NCBI RefSeq assembly: GCF_029784165.1
Contig: NC_073694.1
Coordinates: 33,275,506-33,339,505, forward strand
Direction of reading: 5' to 3'
DNA length: 64,000 nt
From: Wyeomyia smithii
Taxonomy: Eukaryota; Arthropoda; Insecta; Diptera; Culicidae
A program made the translations under genes and the position numbers. Of the stretch, positions 48,891-60,899 are shown piece after piece. Positions within the stretch are counted from its first letter, which is position 1. Every line of letters begins with the position of its first letter. Below the pieces are notes generated by a model, which saw nothing but the letters and a program-made list of their open reading frames with translations, was not told where the DNA came from and did no database searches.

Positions 48891-49560
48891 GACTCTGCTA
48901 TAAGGCCATGCAGTGCCAACGCTGAAGTGCGTTCTTTTTCGTCCCCCCATTGAATGAACTCTCTGCGGGGCAAAAACAGCAGCAGCGAACTCGATACGAT
49001 GGCGCGCATTTCGATCGATCCTTTTCCACAGTGCACTGTGCCATGTCCAATCTGCCGCCATAAAACCGCCACGGCACTCGCTCGACACTCCAACCGACTG
49101 GTCGTAATGTAAACAGACCTTTCTAAGCGGAAGTAAATTGCTAGTTGTTTTTAGCGCGCACGTGGAACCGTGGAAAGTGAGTGGAATAAAAAAAAACGAA
49201 AAACGCGGGTAAATCCCTAGGCGAGACGCTCGCGCGATAGTTTATGTACTGGATAATCGAACGTGACGTGGTGGTGCCCAGTTTTCCGACCGGAGTTTTC
49301 TGATGTTGCTGCGATGCGGTTTCCGGCTGGGCTGGGCTGCGCTCACACCAGTCACCAAAGCGATCCCCTTTCCGCTGTGTCACTTTCAGCTTGTTTCATT
49401 ACCCAAAAAAAAAAAGAAATTCTCGCCCTTCCAGCCGAGCGATGATCCGAACGAACCTTAACTTCTGACGAGAGCTGCTGACCCGGAGCCCATTGGCATC
49501 TACGGGGGGCCACTAGCTGTCGTAACTAGCAATAATTCCCCTCCGATGGAGTACTTGAAA
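48891..49560. other. GC-richer unique stretch, possible promoter or first exon
   Basis: This region has many CG dinucleotides and no repeat similarity, unlike both flanks. Minus and plus strands carry short ORFs but none with recognisable features. A non-coding first exon or promoter of a gene outside the window is possible but unproven. Confidence 0.3.
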
Positions 49561-50480
49561 ATAGGGCAGCATTTTTTTCTATTTCGGCGAAAAGCTCGAC
49601 TTTTTCCTGCCCTTTGTTATACAACCAGTAGAAATTGTGGCAGAAAAGTAGGTACGAGCTTTGTACCGTAATCGCCTCTGCATCCAATTTGTTTGACGTC
49701 CGACAGATTTACTTACAATTCATTTTTTTTCTTCCCCCCAAAGTTTGACAGTCTCTTCCCAATGCATCAATCAATCCGTCAAACTGTTGTTGTGTAGAGC
49801 AAAATAAATCAGTACTCGTTATGTTACGAGGAAAGAGTAACTTTCGTGGCTTGAGCGGAACACACTCGAGGTCAATGAAATGGATACATGTTAGCGTGTT
49901 TGTAATTTTTTTCTTCGTTCTAACGCGATTTTACAACTATTAAGCTTTCAAAACAGTTTTCTTCTAGGAAATACTTTGAGGGCAACGCAATCTGTTTTAT
50001 TTAGCCAACAATAGTCTGCTCTCGATACTTCTGATATTTCAATAGAATGAAGAACTCAATTTTTACTGTGTCAAAATATTTTTTTGGGTGAATCAACTTC
50101 ATATTTATATTAAACCATGCATTGAAATTTTTATGATTGTGTTAGAGATTAGGTGAAAAATGGAAAAGAAACTGATGATATGTTCCTAATAATATTACAA
50201 ATACATGTAAGAGGTATAACTGATGTTTCAAAGTTTGATGGCGTAAGAGAGTTGGCGCAGCAAACATAGAACAGTTTTAATACTGGTATTGTGGTATTCT
50301 GGTCCTGGAAACTCATGGAATGCTAAGGAAACAACATCAACGTGGCTTCCCGACCATTTTTGAAGCATCGAATCCACACTAGCAACAATGATCAGAACAT
50401 TTTCAAATCACCATAATGATTTGTTCTGATTTAAACCGACATATAAAACGAAATTATGCAAACAGGAACATATTCTAGCT
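49561..50480. other. no recognisable feature
   Basis: AT-rich non-coding DNA with no supported feature. Confidence 0.4.
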
Positions 50481-50499
50481 GTGTGCAAGTTGCTTGCGT

Positions 50500-51060
50500 A
50501 ACTCCTGTGTATAAAACAGATGATATGAAGATCCAACAAATTACCGTCCCATCTCTTGCTAAACTGTTCTCCACAAGTTCATCGAGAAGCTTATTGTTAT
50601 CCAGATTATTGACTTCACCGATCAGTATCGCCTAATTTACGAACACCACTGTGGTTCAGATGTGACTATCGCATGCCAACTGCATCTTGTTATCATGTAG
50701 AATGTATGTACTACTTGATAGACAACCTAATATTAGCACGGTAGATTTGAAAAAGGCCTTCGATGTGATAAATCATGAAATGCTCGTTGATCAACTGAAA
50801 GTTTACGGAACAAAAATAAGTAGTGGTTAGTTATCTCTCGAACAGACTTCAGATTGTATCAAGCACAGACTTTGAAAGTTTACTGGGGGTTGTGCCGACT
50901 AGTGTGCCCCAAGGTAGCAACTTGAAGACAGTACTTATTTACAATTAAAGAATGATCTAACCAAGCTAGACCTGCAGAGAAAATTACACCTCTTCGTCGA
51001 TGATACATTCGTCTTCTATCAAGAAACAAGATGCATTATTATCTAGTTTCAAATCAAAAT
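50500..51060 (+). pseudogene. Jockey-like non-LTR reverse transcriptase fragment
   Basis: Shifting plus-strand frames give DLKKAFDVINHEMLVDQLKV (RT motif 3), then SYLSNRLQIVSSTDFESLLG, VPTSVPQGSNL (motif 4) and KLHLFVDDTFVFYQE. In the last, the catalytic FADD is FVDD. At least three stops or shifts occur, and both ends are missing. The 3' side is cut by the repeat starting at 51079. Confidence 0.8.
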
Positions 51061-51078
51061 GACCCATCTAGTCCTTCA

Positions 51079-52330
51079 TGTTTTGCCTTTCTCCTAGAAA
51101 GGTATAGCAATCACTGGAAAAACCAAAGGTATAAAAGTGATCCAAATGGCCGAATGTCATATACTACTCGACTCAGTTAATCGAATCGAGCATTTTCTGC
51201 ATATAAGCATGTATAGGTGTATATTTTTGTGTGTGGGTGTGTACGTGTGTATGTGCACCTTTTTTCGCACTCACTATTCTCAGAGATGGTCTGACCGAAC
51301 AGATTTCAATGAAATAAATTGCAAATGAAAGGTCTAGTTGCCCTATAAGACCCTATTGAATTTTATTGTAATCTGATTTCTAGTTTAGAGGTTATGTATC
51401 AAACTGTAAAAATCACGAAACATCAATATCTCAGAAACCACACATCTGATTTGATTTAAATTAGTTTCAAATGAACGGGCTACCTTAAAAACCCTTAACT
51501 TTTGAATTTTATGAAGATTGAACATGTGGTTCAGAAGTTATAGAAAGAAACGTGTTCTGGAGACTATTTAATCTCACTCATGTTTCTCAGAGATGGCTGG
51601 CCCGATTTTTATAAAATTAGTGTCATATGAAAGGTCTTGTTGCCCCATAGGACCCTAATGATTTTTTTTACAAACGGATTATTACTTTGCCTGTTATGTT
51701 TAAAAATGTGAAGTCCAGCTATGAAAAGAAACATATTCCAAGACAACTTACTTGGACTCACTCATATTTCTCAGAGATGGTTGACCCGATTTCCACAGAA
51801 TTAGTATCAAATGAAAGGTCTACCTACCCCATAATACCCTATTGAATTTTGCAGTAATCGGACTGTAACTTCGTCTGTAATGTATCGAAATGTGAAAATC
51901 ACGAAACTTCATTATCTTGGAAACTACACAACCGATTTGAGCACTATTGATATCAGTTGAACGGGCTAGTTAAGGGTTAACTGATGAATTATGATTGAAC
52001 ACGTGGTTTCGAAGTTTGGCTGCCCCATACGTTACCTTTTCATTTGATTGTAATCAAACTTAAGCAAGCGTTATGTTTTAATTTGTAAAACAACGAAAGT
52101 CCATTATCTCAAGTATTACACGACTTTTTTGAACATAACTAGTGTCCTACAAACGAGTCATCTCTCAAACATACAAATAACAAACTTCATGACAATTTGA
52201 TATGCTGTTTAAAAGTTTTGGAAAAAAAAGAAATTCAAAGACTATTCAACACTTTACCTGCTTCGATCAATATATATGGCCTCAACATGATTTAAATGTG
52301 GTATCGTACTATCTGAACGTTCCCGGCATC
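51079..52330 (+). repeat. 1.1-kb interspersed repeat, copy 1
   Basis: Starts tttgcctttctcctagaaag. It contains a (TG)n run and several rounds of about 250 bp with tctcagagatggctggaccg, atcaaatgaaaggtct and tgccccataagaccctattg. Parallel to 53036-54215 almost throughout. No ORF. Confidence 0.85.
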
Positions 52331-53035
52331 GCTCGTGATTAAATTGTTCGAAATTAAGAGTCATTGCTTTTATTTCGCTATTTCTTAAGTACTAACATTA
52401 CGTCAAATTTCATATCTTATTCTTTAATTAAAACATCAATATTTTAGAACCCAAAGAGTGGATAAACATTTATTGGATTTTATTTTTACAAATATTAAGT
52501 CTGACCGCTAGGTGGATTAATTTAGGTTTTTATTGCATGGTAATACATGTTTGAAATTATGGCACATTCCAGAAATACATAATTGTCGTTACAAACTAAG
52601 AGGCGCAGCAACGCGGGCTGGGTATCATCTATTTTATAGATATAGAAAAAGAAGAAGAAGATTTATCGCAAGAGTTTCGCAAATCAACGTTATGCGATGA
52701 AACATTTACATTGGTCATGGTAATGATCTATCGTAGTAGTTTGTGCGAGGTAACCAGTGCAGTTATTAGCTAACGGGTGACAACTGAAATTTTGTTGCTC
52801 TCCAGTTGTTTTTGCATACCAAGGAACATGAAATCATACAGAAATCTTCGACAGGACTGTTCTGAAGCAGATTCGTTGGATTGGGTAAAGAGTGTCCGGG
52901 ACCAAATTGCATCACAAAAAAATTGGTATTTTCCACTCATTCAACCAATCGCCTTCTAAGGTAGTAAAATAATACAGGATATTTTATATATTTTTTGCCT
53001 TTCTCCTAGTAAAATAAAACAGGATATTTTATATA
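52331..53035. other. spacer between repeat copies
   Basis: 52502-52545 carries the gtctgaccgctaggtggatt end-type block. 52560-52960 has no recognisable feature. A 30-bp direct repeat (aggatattttatatattttt plus tgcctttctcctag) lies at 52976-53050. Confidence 0.5.
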
Positions 53036-54215
53036 TTTTTTGCCTTTCTCCTAGAAAGGTATAGCAATCACTTGCAAAACCGAAAGTAAAAAAGAGCTCC
53101 AAAGGGCCGAATGGCATATATCACTCGACTCAGCTCGACGAGCTGAGCATTTTCTGTATGTGTGTGTGTGTGTAAGTGCGTGTGTGTATGTGCAGATTTT
53201 TACTCTCACTCACTTTTCTCAGAGATGGCTGGACCGATTTTCATGAAATTAATTACAAATGAAAGGTCTCGTTGTCCCATAAGACCTTATTGAATTTCAT
53301 TGTAATCGGATTTTTGGTTCAGAGGTTAGGTATCAAAATGTAAAAATCATGAAACATCATTATCTCAAAAACTACACAACCGATTTGAACAAAATAGGTA
53401 TCAAGTGAACGGGCTACCTAAAATACCCTTAACTTTTGAATTTCATGAAGATTGAACTTGTAGTTCAAAAGTTATGACAAGAAACGTGACTACTTAATCT
53501 CACTCATGTTTCTCAGAGATGGCTGAACCGATTTTCATAAAATCAATGTCAAATGGAAGCTCTAGTTGCCCCATAAGACCCTATTGATTTGTTTTGCAAT
53601 CAGACTATTACTTTGCCTATTATGTTTAAAAATGTGAAATCCAGCTATGAAAAGGAACATATTCCGAAGACTGCTTGAACTCACTCACTTTTCTCAGAGA
53701 TGGCTGACCCGATTTCCACAGAATTAGTATCAAATGAAAGGTCTGGCTGCCTCATGACACCCTATTGAATTTTGCTGTAATCGAACTGTAACTTCGTCTG
53801 TAATGTACCGGAATGTTAAAATCACGAAACTTCATTATCTCAGAAACTACACAACGGATTTGATCAATATTATTATCAGATAAGCGGGCTAGTTTAAAGT
53901 TAACTGATGAATTATGGTTGAACACGTGGTTTCAAAGTTAGGCTGCCCTATTTTCATTTGATTATAATCGAACTTAAGCAACCGTTATGCATTAAATTGT
54001 TAATAAAACAACGAAAGTCTATTATCTCAAAGATTACATGACTTATTTGAGCATAACTACGAACGAGTCATCTCTCGAATTACAGATAACAAGCTTCATT
54101 ACAATTTGATGTGGCTCAAAAGTTATGGAAAGAAAAGAAATTAAAATATTTAAAACTACACCTGCTTTGATCGATATATGTGGCCTCAACATATTTTAAA
54201 TGTGGTATAGTACTA
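53036..54215 (+). repeat. 1.1-kb interspersed repeat, copy 2
   Basis: Same order of blocks as 51079-52330, again starting tttttgcctttctcctagaa and ending near tatttgaacgttcc. The two are direct repeats about 2 kb apart. Confidence 0.85.
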
Positions 54216-55032
54216 TTTGAACGTTCCAAATTCATTGATTCCTTGCGATGTGTTTAAAATCTGAAAATGCACGACGAAACGGTCATATGATATGATCAAA
54301 GTCGAATAACAAATCGTTTGAAATGATTGGTTTTATCGAAATGACAACATCCTCGACTTTTGGCTTCTGTACATCGCCTTAATTCTATATATATATACTA
54401 GAATCACATGTTCCTGGGAAACAGCCGAAAATGATCGAATAACACCCAATACCGGAAGTCGCCATCTTAGAATTCAAAATGGTATCTGTGGTCGATTTCA
54501 GCTTCTGTGTATCATGCTAGATCCGGATGTTATATTGGGTGGAAATCGACCATTTTTGGCTGATTTCCAGAAACCGGAAGTTGCGATCCTACAATCTAAA
54601 ATGTTGCCTATGGTCGATTATGGAACATATTTGTTACCTCTTAAAACATCCACATGCTAAATTTGGTTCCATTTACTCGGTTAGTTCTCGAGATGTGCAG
54701 AAATTTGTGTTTCATTTGTATGGAACCCCTCCCTTCTAGAAAAGGGAGTGGCGTCCAACTGTTATGGACATATTTGTAACCCCTTAAAACATCCACATGC
54801 CAATTTCGGTTTAATTTGCTTGGTTTGTTCTTAAGTTGTGCAGAAATTTATGTTTCATTTGTATGGGACCCTCACTTCCAGAAGAGGGAGGGGTCTCAAA
54901 CTATCATAGGAATTTTTATTGGCACCAAAAATCTCTAAACAAATTTTAACGTCGATCGACTCGGTAATTTTTGAGCCTATTTGGATCAGACAGAAAGGCA
55001 GACAGACCGGACTGCATTTTTATATGTATAGA
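54215..55032 (-). mobile_element. inverted partial Helitron copy
   Basis: On the minus strand it starts TCTATACATATAAAAATGCA after an A (complement of base 55033), matching the Helitron 5' end at 12437. It continues through the GGAAGTGAGGGTCCC-type units and the GACTTCCGGT..AAACAGCCG units. The far end matches 13790-13950 but lacks the CTAG terminus. Confidence 0.8.
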
Positions 55033-55440
55033 TTACAACATCAATATTTTAGAACCTTTTATATGTATAGATTACAACATCAATGTTCAAGAACCTAAAG
55101 AGTGAATATATATTCTATTTTTACAAATAAAAGTTTGAATGAGAAAGGCTGGGTCTGACCGCTTGGTGGATTAATTTAGGTTTTTTTTAAACTAATCCAA
55201 TGTCCATAAACTTATCAAATTCCAAGTATATGCTGATTAATTTATTTCGTAGACAACTTCCGGTTTGTGAGTCAATTTAAACCACCAATCGTGTTTTTTC
55301 TATGGACTTACTCACCGTGACCAGAGTCGTTGATGTATTGTAAAATGCGCGGGTATCTGCTGTACCCTACACTTCTTTTATTAGCTAAATCAACATTCAA
55401 AAAACGAAAACTATGTCCAAACGTTACTATGTTTTGTGTC
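55033..55440. other. repeat fragment and unassigned DNA
   Basis: 55140-55185 is another copy of the gtctgaccgcttggtggatt block, inverted relative to 47486-47560. The rest is unassigned. Confidence 0.5.
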
Positions 55441-55480
55441 CAACGTTTCGGTCTTTGGACTTGGTCTTCCTCGAAGGACT
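55441..55480 (-). ncRNA. degenerate Penelope-type hammerhead-like motif
   Basis: The minus strand reads TCGAGGAAGACC, then a short spacer, then GACCGAAACGTTGG. The pair of GGACC/GACC arms followed by CGAAACGTTGG resembles the hammerhead-like motif found in terminal repeats of Penelope-like elements. The usual CTGANGA core is altered, so self-cleavage is unlikely. No Penelope RT was found nearby. Confidence 0.35.
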
Positions 55481-55939
55481 ACAAATTTATTAAAACATTT
55501 TTTTAAATACATATTTTTTTTTTAAATGTAACAATATTTTTGTTATTATTTTGTCCCACTACCAGTTCCACCCTTACTCCGTTGTCATAAACTCCATCAG
55601 CCACATCAGTTCCCATACAACTTAAAACGACTTCGCAGTCAGAACCCTCACCAGTAGAACCAGCATCATCGCCACTGAGCAGGAATAGAGTATCTCTCCT
55701 ATCCGATACTCTGTAACTACATTGGCATTGTTTAATGTATAATCACATATATAAGGTGTTTCATTATATCTAAGCACGATTTTGTCATGCCCCCACTCAG
55801 TCCATATAACGTTAGGCAACTGATCTCCACTGTGTGTTATTGATTACAGTTCAACTTAGAATTCTGTGTATTGTAACTTGTAAGCGCCGGTTTTCATCAC
55901 TTTCGTGACTCAAAAGTTGTCTGATCAACTGCTTTGTGG

Positions 55940-56226
55940 GAAATCGGTATGCGTAATAATGGACGATGAGACCTTTGCCAAGTTTGGCTACAGAACGCTT
56001 CTGAGTGATCTACACGGTTCGTGATGGCCAGACTGTTGACAAGGCGGACACATCAATTTTTACCAAAAAGTTCGGTAAATATGCAATGGTTTGGCAAGCC
56101 ATATGTGAGTGTGGCATGCTTTCCTTGGCATTCGTAACAACAGACACAATGAATGCCGTTGTTGACGTCGTACGCAAAGTAATTTTTTCACACTTCTTGC
56201 CTATACGTTTTCATAGAGAAATGTAA
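55940..56226 (+). pseudogene. Tc1/mariner (ITm) transposase fragment
   Basis: Plus-strand frames read IMDDETFAKFGYRTL, with the first catalytic Asp in DDET, and after a frameshift GQTVDKADTSIF..KFGKYAMVWQAICECGMLS and then NAVVDVVRKV..FLP. The second and third catalytic residues are absent. KYMVWQAI is a widely shared ITm motif. This family differs in wording from the copies at 42620 and 59690. It is a dead fragment. Confidence 0.78.
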
Positions 56227-56930
56227 GACTTTAGTTTAACTAGCAATTAGGGGAGAAATATACAAAACGCAACAGTTGAACATTTACGCAATTTCGTGCG
56301 CTTCTCATCATTTTTAAATGACATTAAAACAGTAGGTTGATTGTAGGATCTGTATCTGGATCTGTATTATTACGAAGCTCATTCTGAAACATTTCAATGT
56401 TATTTTTAATGTGATTGGAATAACTTTTGGAATAACCTGACGAGTTGACGAGTCAGCATTAGAACGAACTCAGTGGCGGTTCGAACATGGGCAATTGAAC
56501 TTGAGTGTTGTTGTCTACGTTACGAGACTTAGACGAAGCAGTTTCATAGTTGCTATGCCACATCTGTTTTCAATCACCAGCACTTGGACTTTACGCACCA
56601 CATTGATCAAAATTACCATTGCTACCAAACAACTTCGTGGTCAAGACGAACCACAACAAAGGCCGATATGCTCCAGTGCAATAATTTACCTCTAGCAGGA
56701 ATCAACACGCGAAGTGAGACCCGCTTGAAGCCTCAACAGTAAAATCAAAATGGCCGTCGCCTTGCCGAATATTGTAACTTCCGCCGTATCAAACGTGCTC
56801 GTAGACGAGAGGGAAACCCATTAGTTTGGGCCTCGAAGAGCGGGATCCAGGCTCAACCGGACCTCTTCGGGCCTTCTCCTCAGAACGTTCATTGCTACCG
56901 TCGATAACGTGGGACACGACGATAGAGTAA
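56227..56930. other. no recognisable feature
   Basis: Mixed non-coding DNA before the CT-rich array. No credible ORF or repeat. Confidence 0.4.
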
Positions 56931-57170
56931 CTCGCTGCTCTCTCCTCTCTCCTCTCTCACTCTCTCCTCTCTCACTCTCTCCTCTCTCACTCTCTCCTCT
57001 CTCACTCTCTCCTCTCTCGCTCTCTCCTCTCTCACTCCCTCCTCTCTCACTCTCTCCTCTCTCACTCTCTCCTCTCTCCACTCTCCTCTCTCCTTTCTCC
57101 TTTCTCCTCTCTCCTCTCCCCTCTCTCCTCTCTCCTCTCTCCTCTCTCGCTCTCTTCTCTCTCCTTTCGG
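56930..57170. repeat. 15-bp CT-rich tandem array (CTCTCTCCTCTCTCA)n
   Basis: About 15 copies of a 15-bp unit, later decaying to CTCTCTC and CTTTCTC variants. Since 15 is a multiple of three, open frames run through it on both strands (REERV repeats on minus, LSLSP on plus). These are by-products. Confidence 0.95.
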
Positions 57171-58371
57171 TTTTTTTTTCAATATTGGGTGCATGCACAT
57201 TGCACAGTCTTCCACAAAGTTAAACAATCACAATAATATTTTACAGAAACTAACAAAATATTCACATGTAACTAGTTTGTGCAATTATTTCGATATCATC
57301 GGTAACAAAGTCGATAAAAATTTGTAAAATAAATTGTGATATGTATATTAGTATTATAAATTCCAAAAGTTTGAGAGTTAGAGGAACACTAGTATTTTTG
57401 TCTTATTTGCCGGTCAGTTAACCCTGTTAAATTTTTAGCGTTTGTTTGCCTATTCAAGGTAGGAAGTTTTCTAAAATTTCAATTTTTTTATTGAGGTTGA
57501 GTGGGGTGAAATGGCACTTAAATATGATTATCAAAAAACGTCTGAATACTAAAAGTGCAGCAACTCCTGCTAGACTTGATGGATTTTTCTAAAAATTAGT
57601 GTTATTAGTACTTCAGAACGCATGGTAACAATATATGGCAAAAAGTTAACATGACGAAAAAAATGCAATTTTCTTTTTTTCAATTTTCAGAGTCAACATA
57701 CTCTTCTCAACATCGCTAGAAAAAATATTTGAATATAGCGTTATATTTTTAATGATACAACAGCGGCGAGAGTAACATGATTTTTTGGCCAATACTCTGA
57801 ACAAAAAGCGAAGAATGTGGATAATTTTACGGATGACAATAAATTTAAAGAAAAAAAAGAATTTAAAAGATAACTTAAAAAGATGAACATGAAACTTAAA
57901 GAATAACTTACTTCATTTGCTTCAACAAACCCGAGTTCTTGCAGTTTTGGTGACTTTGACGGCATTTTTCGAAAAAAATCTTCAAGAAACGTTGTACCCC
58001 GAGCGGTGTATCTGGTAAAGTAGATAGTTCTAGTAAGGCAGAGTGATTATCTAAATTTCCAGCAAAATCTTTAAAGTCTAGCAGGAAATATTGTGATTTT
58101 AGTGATTTTGACGGTTTTTGGAAAATAAACCTTCTGGAGCCGTTTAACCCCACTTGGCGCACTTGGCTTATAACGTGTGCGTTAAAAAAATGAACTTTTT
58201 TCGAATGGTAGTGGAAAAACAACTTAGACAGATAATTGAGTTTGATAAATTTCCCATGGAAAGTAATTTTGTTAGCTCACTCGAAAAAAAATTCTATGAT
58301 CTTGCGTGTGGCCTTCCGACAGTTAACCAGAACATTCGCCATGGCAGGCGAAAACATGCGTATAGGCATTA
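57171..58371. other. AT-rich DNA with internal duplication
   Basis: 57950-58075 and 58080-58190 are diverged copies of a unit with ttttgacgg and ttggaaaataaacctt or equivalent, and gtttaaccccact-like words. No gene is recognised. Confidence 0.4.
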
Positions 58372-59667
58372 GGGTGGGGCAAAGTGATCGATTTTCCAGA
58401 ACCAGGTTTTTTAAGTTCCTTCTGGGGCCCCAAACTACTCTAAACTTACCTGAAGTCGGTTGGTTTTGTCTCCGCTTGGCGCATTGCATTTCAAACTTGT
58501 TTAAAAATTTATATAGGCAAACCTACTTTTTTGCATAAATCTTCCTAGAGAGCTTAATAATGCTTTATTAATGCACTACATTATGTTGAAGTTTAGTATG
58601 TAAGATTCCTAACAACTTCGCAGAAGACCTTGAAGAGCTAGAATGTCTAAATGTACATGCTAAAATGTACATGCCACTTGGACACGACCATCACGGATTT
58701 GGCTCAAAGCTGGGGGCTATCTCGAGATTGGCTCATATTGCCTCGGGATGATAGTTGTTTATTACGTGAAATTTTCCAAGGAACACGATGAATTTATCAA
58801 ATTTAAAATAAAAATGGCTGCATTTGCCGAAAAATGTAAATTTAGTTTTCAAATACAAAAATTATCTATCTGGCAACACTTCCAGTCAAAAATTTTATTT
58901 TATTTGGATTCCTTGGTTTATTTTCTTTAAAAATCATTTTGCGGACGTCCTACACCTAAAAACGGAATTTTGAACAAAAATAGCCTGACTTTGTCACAAA
59001 GAGGGGGGTCCCACAGAGCGGGGGGTATTCCAATCGACACCAAAATTGGGATTTTTTCATAGTGAACCTAGATGAATAATTCCCCCAGCTTTGAGCCAAA
59101 TCCGTGATGGTCGTTTCCAAGTTTATTCTTTTCCGTGGTCACTTCGTATGGAATGACCGGTATGTCGATTTAAATGCAGAAAATCTTGTTTTCTGCCAAC
59201 ATAACCAAAGTACCGGCGTTAGTAGGATGTCCATCAGAAGTAACCTGTCGTAACGAGTTTATACACACAGCTGGAACAAAAAAAAAAATTTAGGACAATA
59301 TTCTAGGCGTAGGTAGAGTTTACAACGTGTTTCAATGTTACTTCTGATGGAAATCTGACTGACGCCGGTACACTGGCAGTGTTGGCAGAAAAAATGATTT
59401 GCAACATAAATTTCGGAATACTCAACTTTTAACAGCAGTAGTATATTTTTGCAACACCCTAGCTCTATAGTGTCTTCGTCCAAGTTTTAAGGCATCAGGC
59501 TCTTTAGAGTGGAAAATGCAAAAAAGTTGTTTTTTTTTCATACAAATCTCCATATTAATTCGAAATGCAATGCGCCAAGCGGAGACAAAACTAATTGACT
59601 TCCGAAAACTTGGTTCTGGTTTTCTGATATAAAGTTTCTTTTTTTCCATATAACAATTCCCCACCCC
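58372..59667. mobile_element. foldback-type element of about 1.3 kb
   Basis: Ends GGGTGGGG (58372) and CCCCACCCC (59659-59667). Nested inverted pairs are ccgcttggcgcattgcattt (58475) with aaatgcaatgcgccaagcgg (59562); accatcacggatttggctca (58687) with its complement (59095); and ttttctgccaaca with gttacttctgatgg near the centre (59180-59400). Pairs converge on about 59020-59290, so it is one long imperfect hairpin. No ORF. Confidence 0.75.
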
Positions 59668-59689
59668 AATATGTTTATTTTTTAATTCT

Positions 59690-60498
59690 TTCTGCGTTTT
59701 ATTTATCAATTTCTCTTCAGTTTTCGCGACAAAATTGGTGGAGTAGATCTTACGCTTCAGGCTTGCCAATCGATATTCAGCCGCTCCATCTCTTCCGACG
59801 TCAGATCCGGCTTTATAGTAATTCTTGATGAACAAAGCAACTTCCGGCAGGAACTTCGTACTATAGAATTCCCCGTTCACGGTCAGTCCGAAGCGAAAAA
59901 TGACAGCTTTGACATCCCCTTCCCACTGATTGTCAGCCACAACAGCACCTTTTTGGGGAACTTGGTCTGTGATAGAAACATCACCTTGGTGCATACTTCT
60001 TTCGTGAAAGAAGTAAAATACAAAGTGCCCCACCAGTCGTTGCCGTCCAGGGTGAGACAGGTCTCGTCGTTCATCACCACCGCCACGTTTTGATTTGCTG
60101 GAAAAATCGACTTACCCATCTTATTCAGACGTTGCCGCTGCGTAATTGCCTCCGAGACTAGTGAACGGGAGTGCTGCTTCCTGACATGTTTGTCTGTGTT
60201 CGCCAGGCACCTCTTCAGCATTCTTTGGAGCGTCTTGTCGCTCAGGGTTGCGGCCGTCGGAACCGGGCTTTCTTTCCATGCTTTGATTGTTGTCCAATAA
60301 CGCCAAGTTGTTGTAGATGCCTGAACGGGCGTATCCGGTGTCCACGAGCTGCCGCACGATGTCCTCTTTCCACGCAACGGGGAACAGTTCTTTGAACGCG
60401 AACACTTCTGAACGGAGTTGCTTAACTGTTTTCGGCAACACGATCAAAGTTCGACTGATAGAGCTATCAATTTTTTTTTCGCTGACTCTTGGGTTCAT
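59690..60498 (-). pseudogene. ITmD37E-like transposase, internally deleted
   Basis: The frame starts with MNPRVSEKKIDSSISRTLIV at 60498, followed by a paired-type N-terminal domain (TVKQLRSEVFAFKELFPVAW..SGIYNNLALLDNNQSMERKP). After frameshifts come NQNVAVVMNDETCLTLDGND (first catalytic Asp), FTKEVCTKVMFLSQTKFPKK, VLLWLTISGKGMSK, then NGEFYSTKFLPEVALFIKNY and the C-terminal KTEEKLINKTQKELKNK. The segment with the second Asp and the Glu has been lost through an internal deletion. This resembles the ITmD37E transposases described from mosquitoes. Inactive. Confidence 0.85.
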
Positions 60499-60549
60499 AT
60501 GATTGATGATGCATGCGTAGTTCCGTCATTGCGTGTAAGAGGCCGTTCA

Positions 60550-60895
60550 ATAATTACGTAAGCAAAGGGGGGGGGAAGGGGGTCTGCAATTTTCTTACGC
60601 TATCTTACAGGGGAGGGAGGGGGTGAATTGATTATCTTACGTAAGAAAAACATTGTTGATGCAGCTTAAATAACCATGTTTATGAAAGTGCGGACGGTAA
60701 AATTCATAAAAAGAAAATTATGGAAGGACGATTAACTCGAATTAAGGACAGAAGAGGAAACGAAGTATTGTGCTTGCTTCAGGATGATAAAGCTGTAATA
60801 AAAATCTATATATAGTATATACAGTAAGATATAACTAGGGGGGAGGGGGGTATCAAATAATCTTACGATGTCTTACAAGGGGGGGAGGGGACTTC
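60550..60895. repeat. G-run repeat with TTACGTAAG / CTTACG words
   Basis: attacgtaagcaaagggggg (60555), gggagggaggggg followed by ttatcttacgtaag (60610-60650), and two more G-tracts with cttacgatgtcttac at 60840-60890. There is mirror-like repetition around 60700-60800. MITE-like, and rich in potential G-quadruplex tracts. Confidence 0.6.
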
Positions 60896-60899
60896 CAGA

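Noticed and set aside
48780..49445. Several short ORFs in the GC-richer stretch
   Set aside because: No motif, no conserved splice pattern, and frames occur on both strands equally; kept only as a possible promoter or first exon.
56821..57227. Arg/Glu-rich ORFs of 104-125 codons
   Set aside because: They are produced by the 15-bp CT-rich array.
57908..58538. ORFs of 70-104 codons on both strands
   Set aside because: They overlap internally duplicated and foldback DNA, and no protein family is visible.
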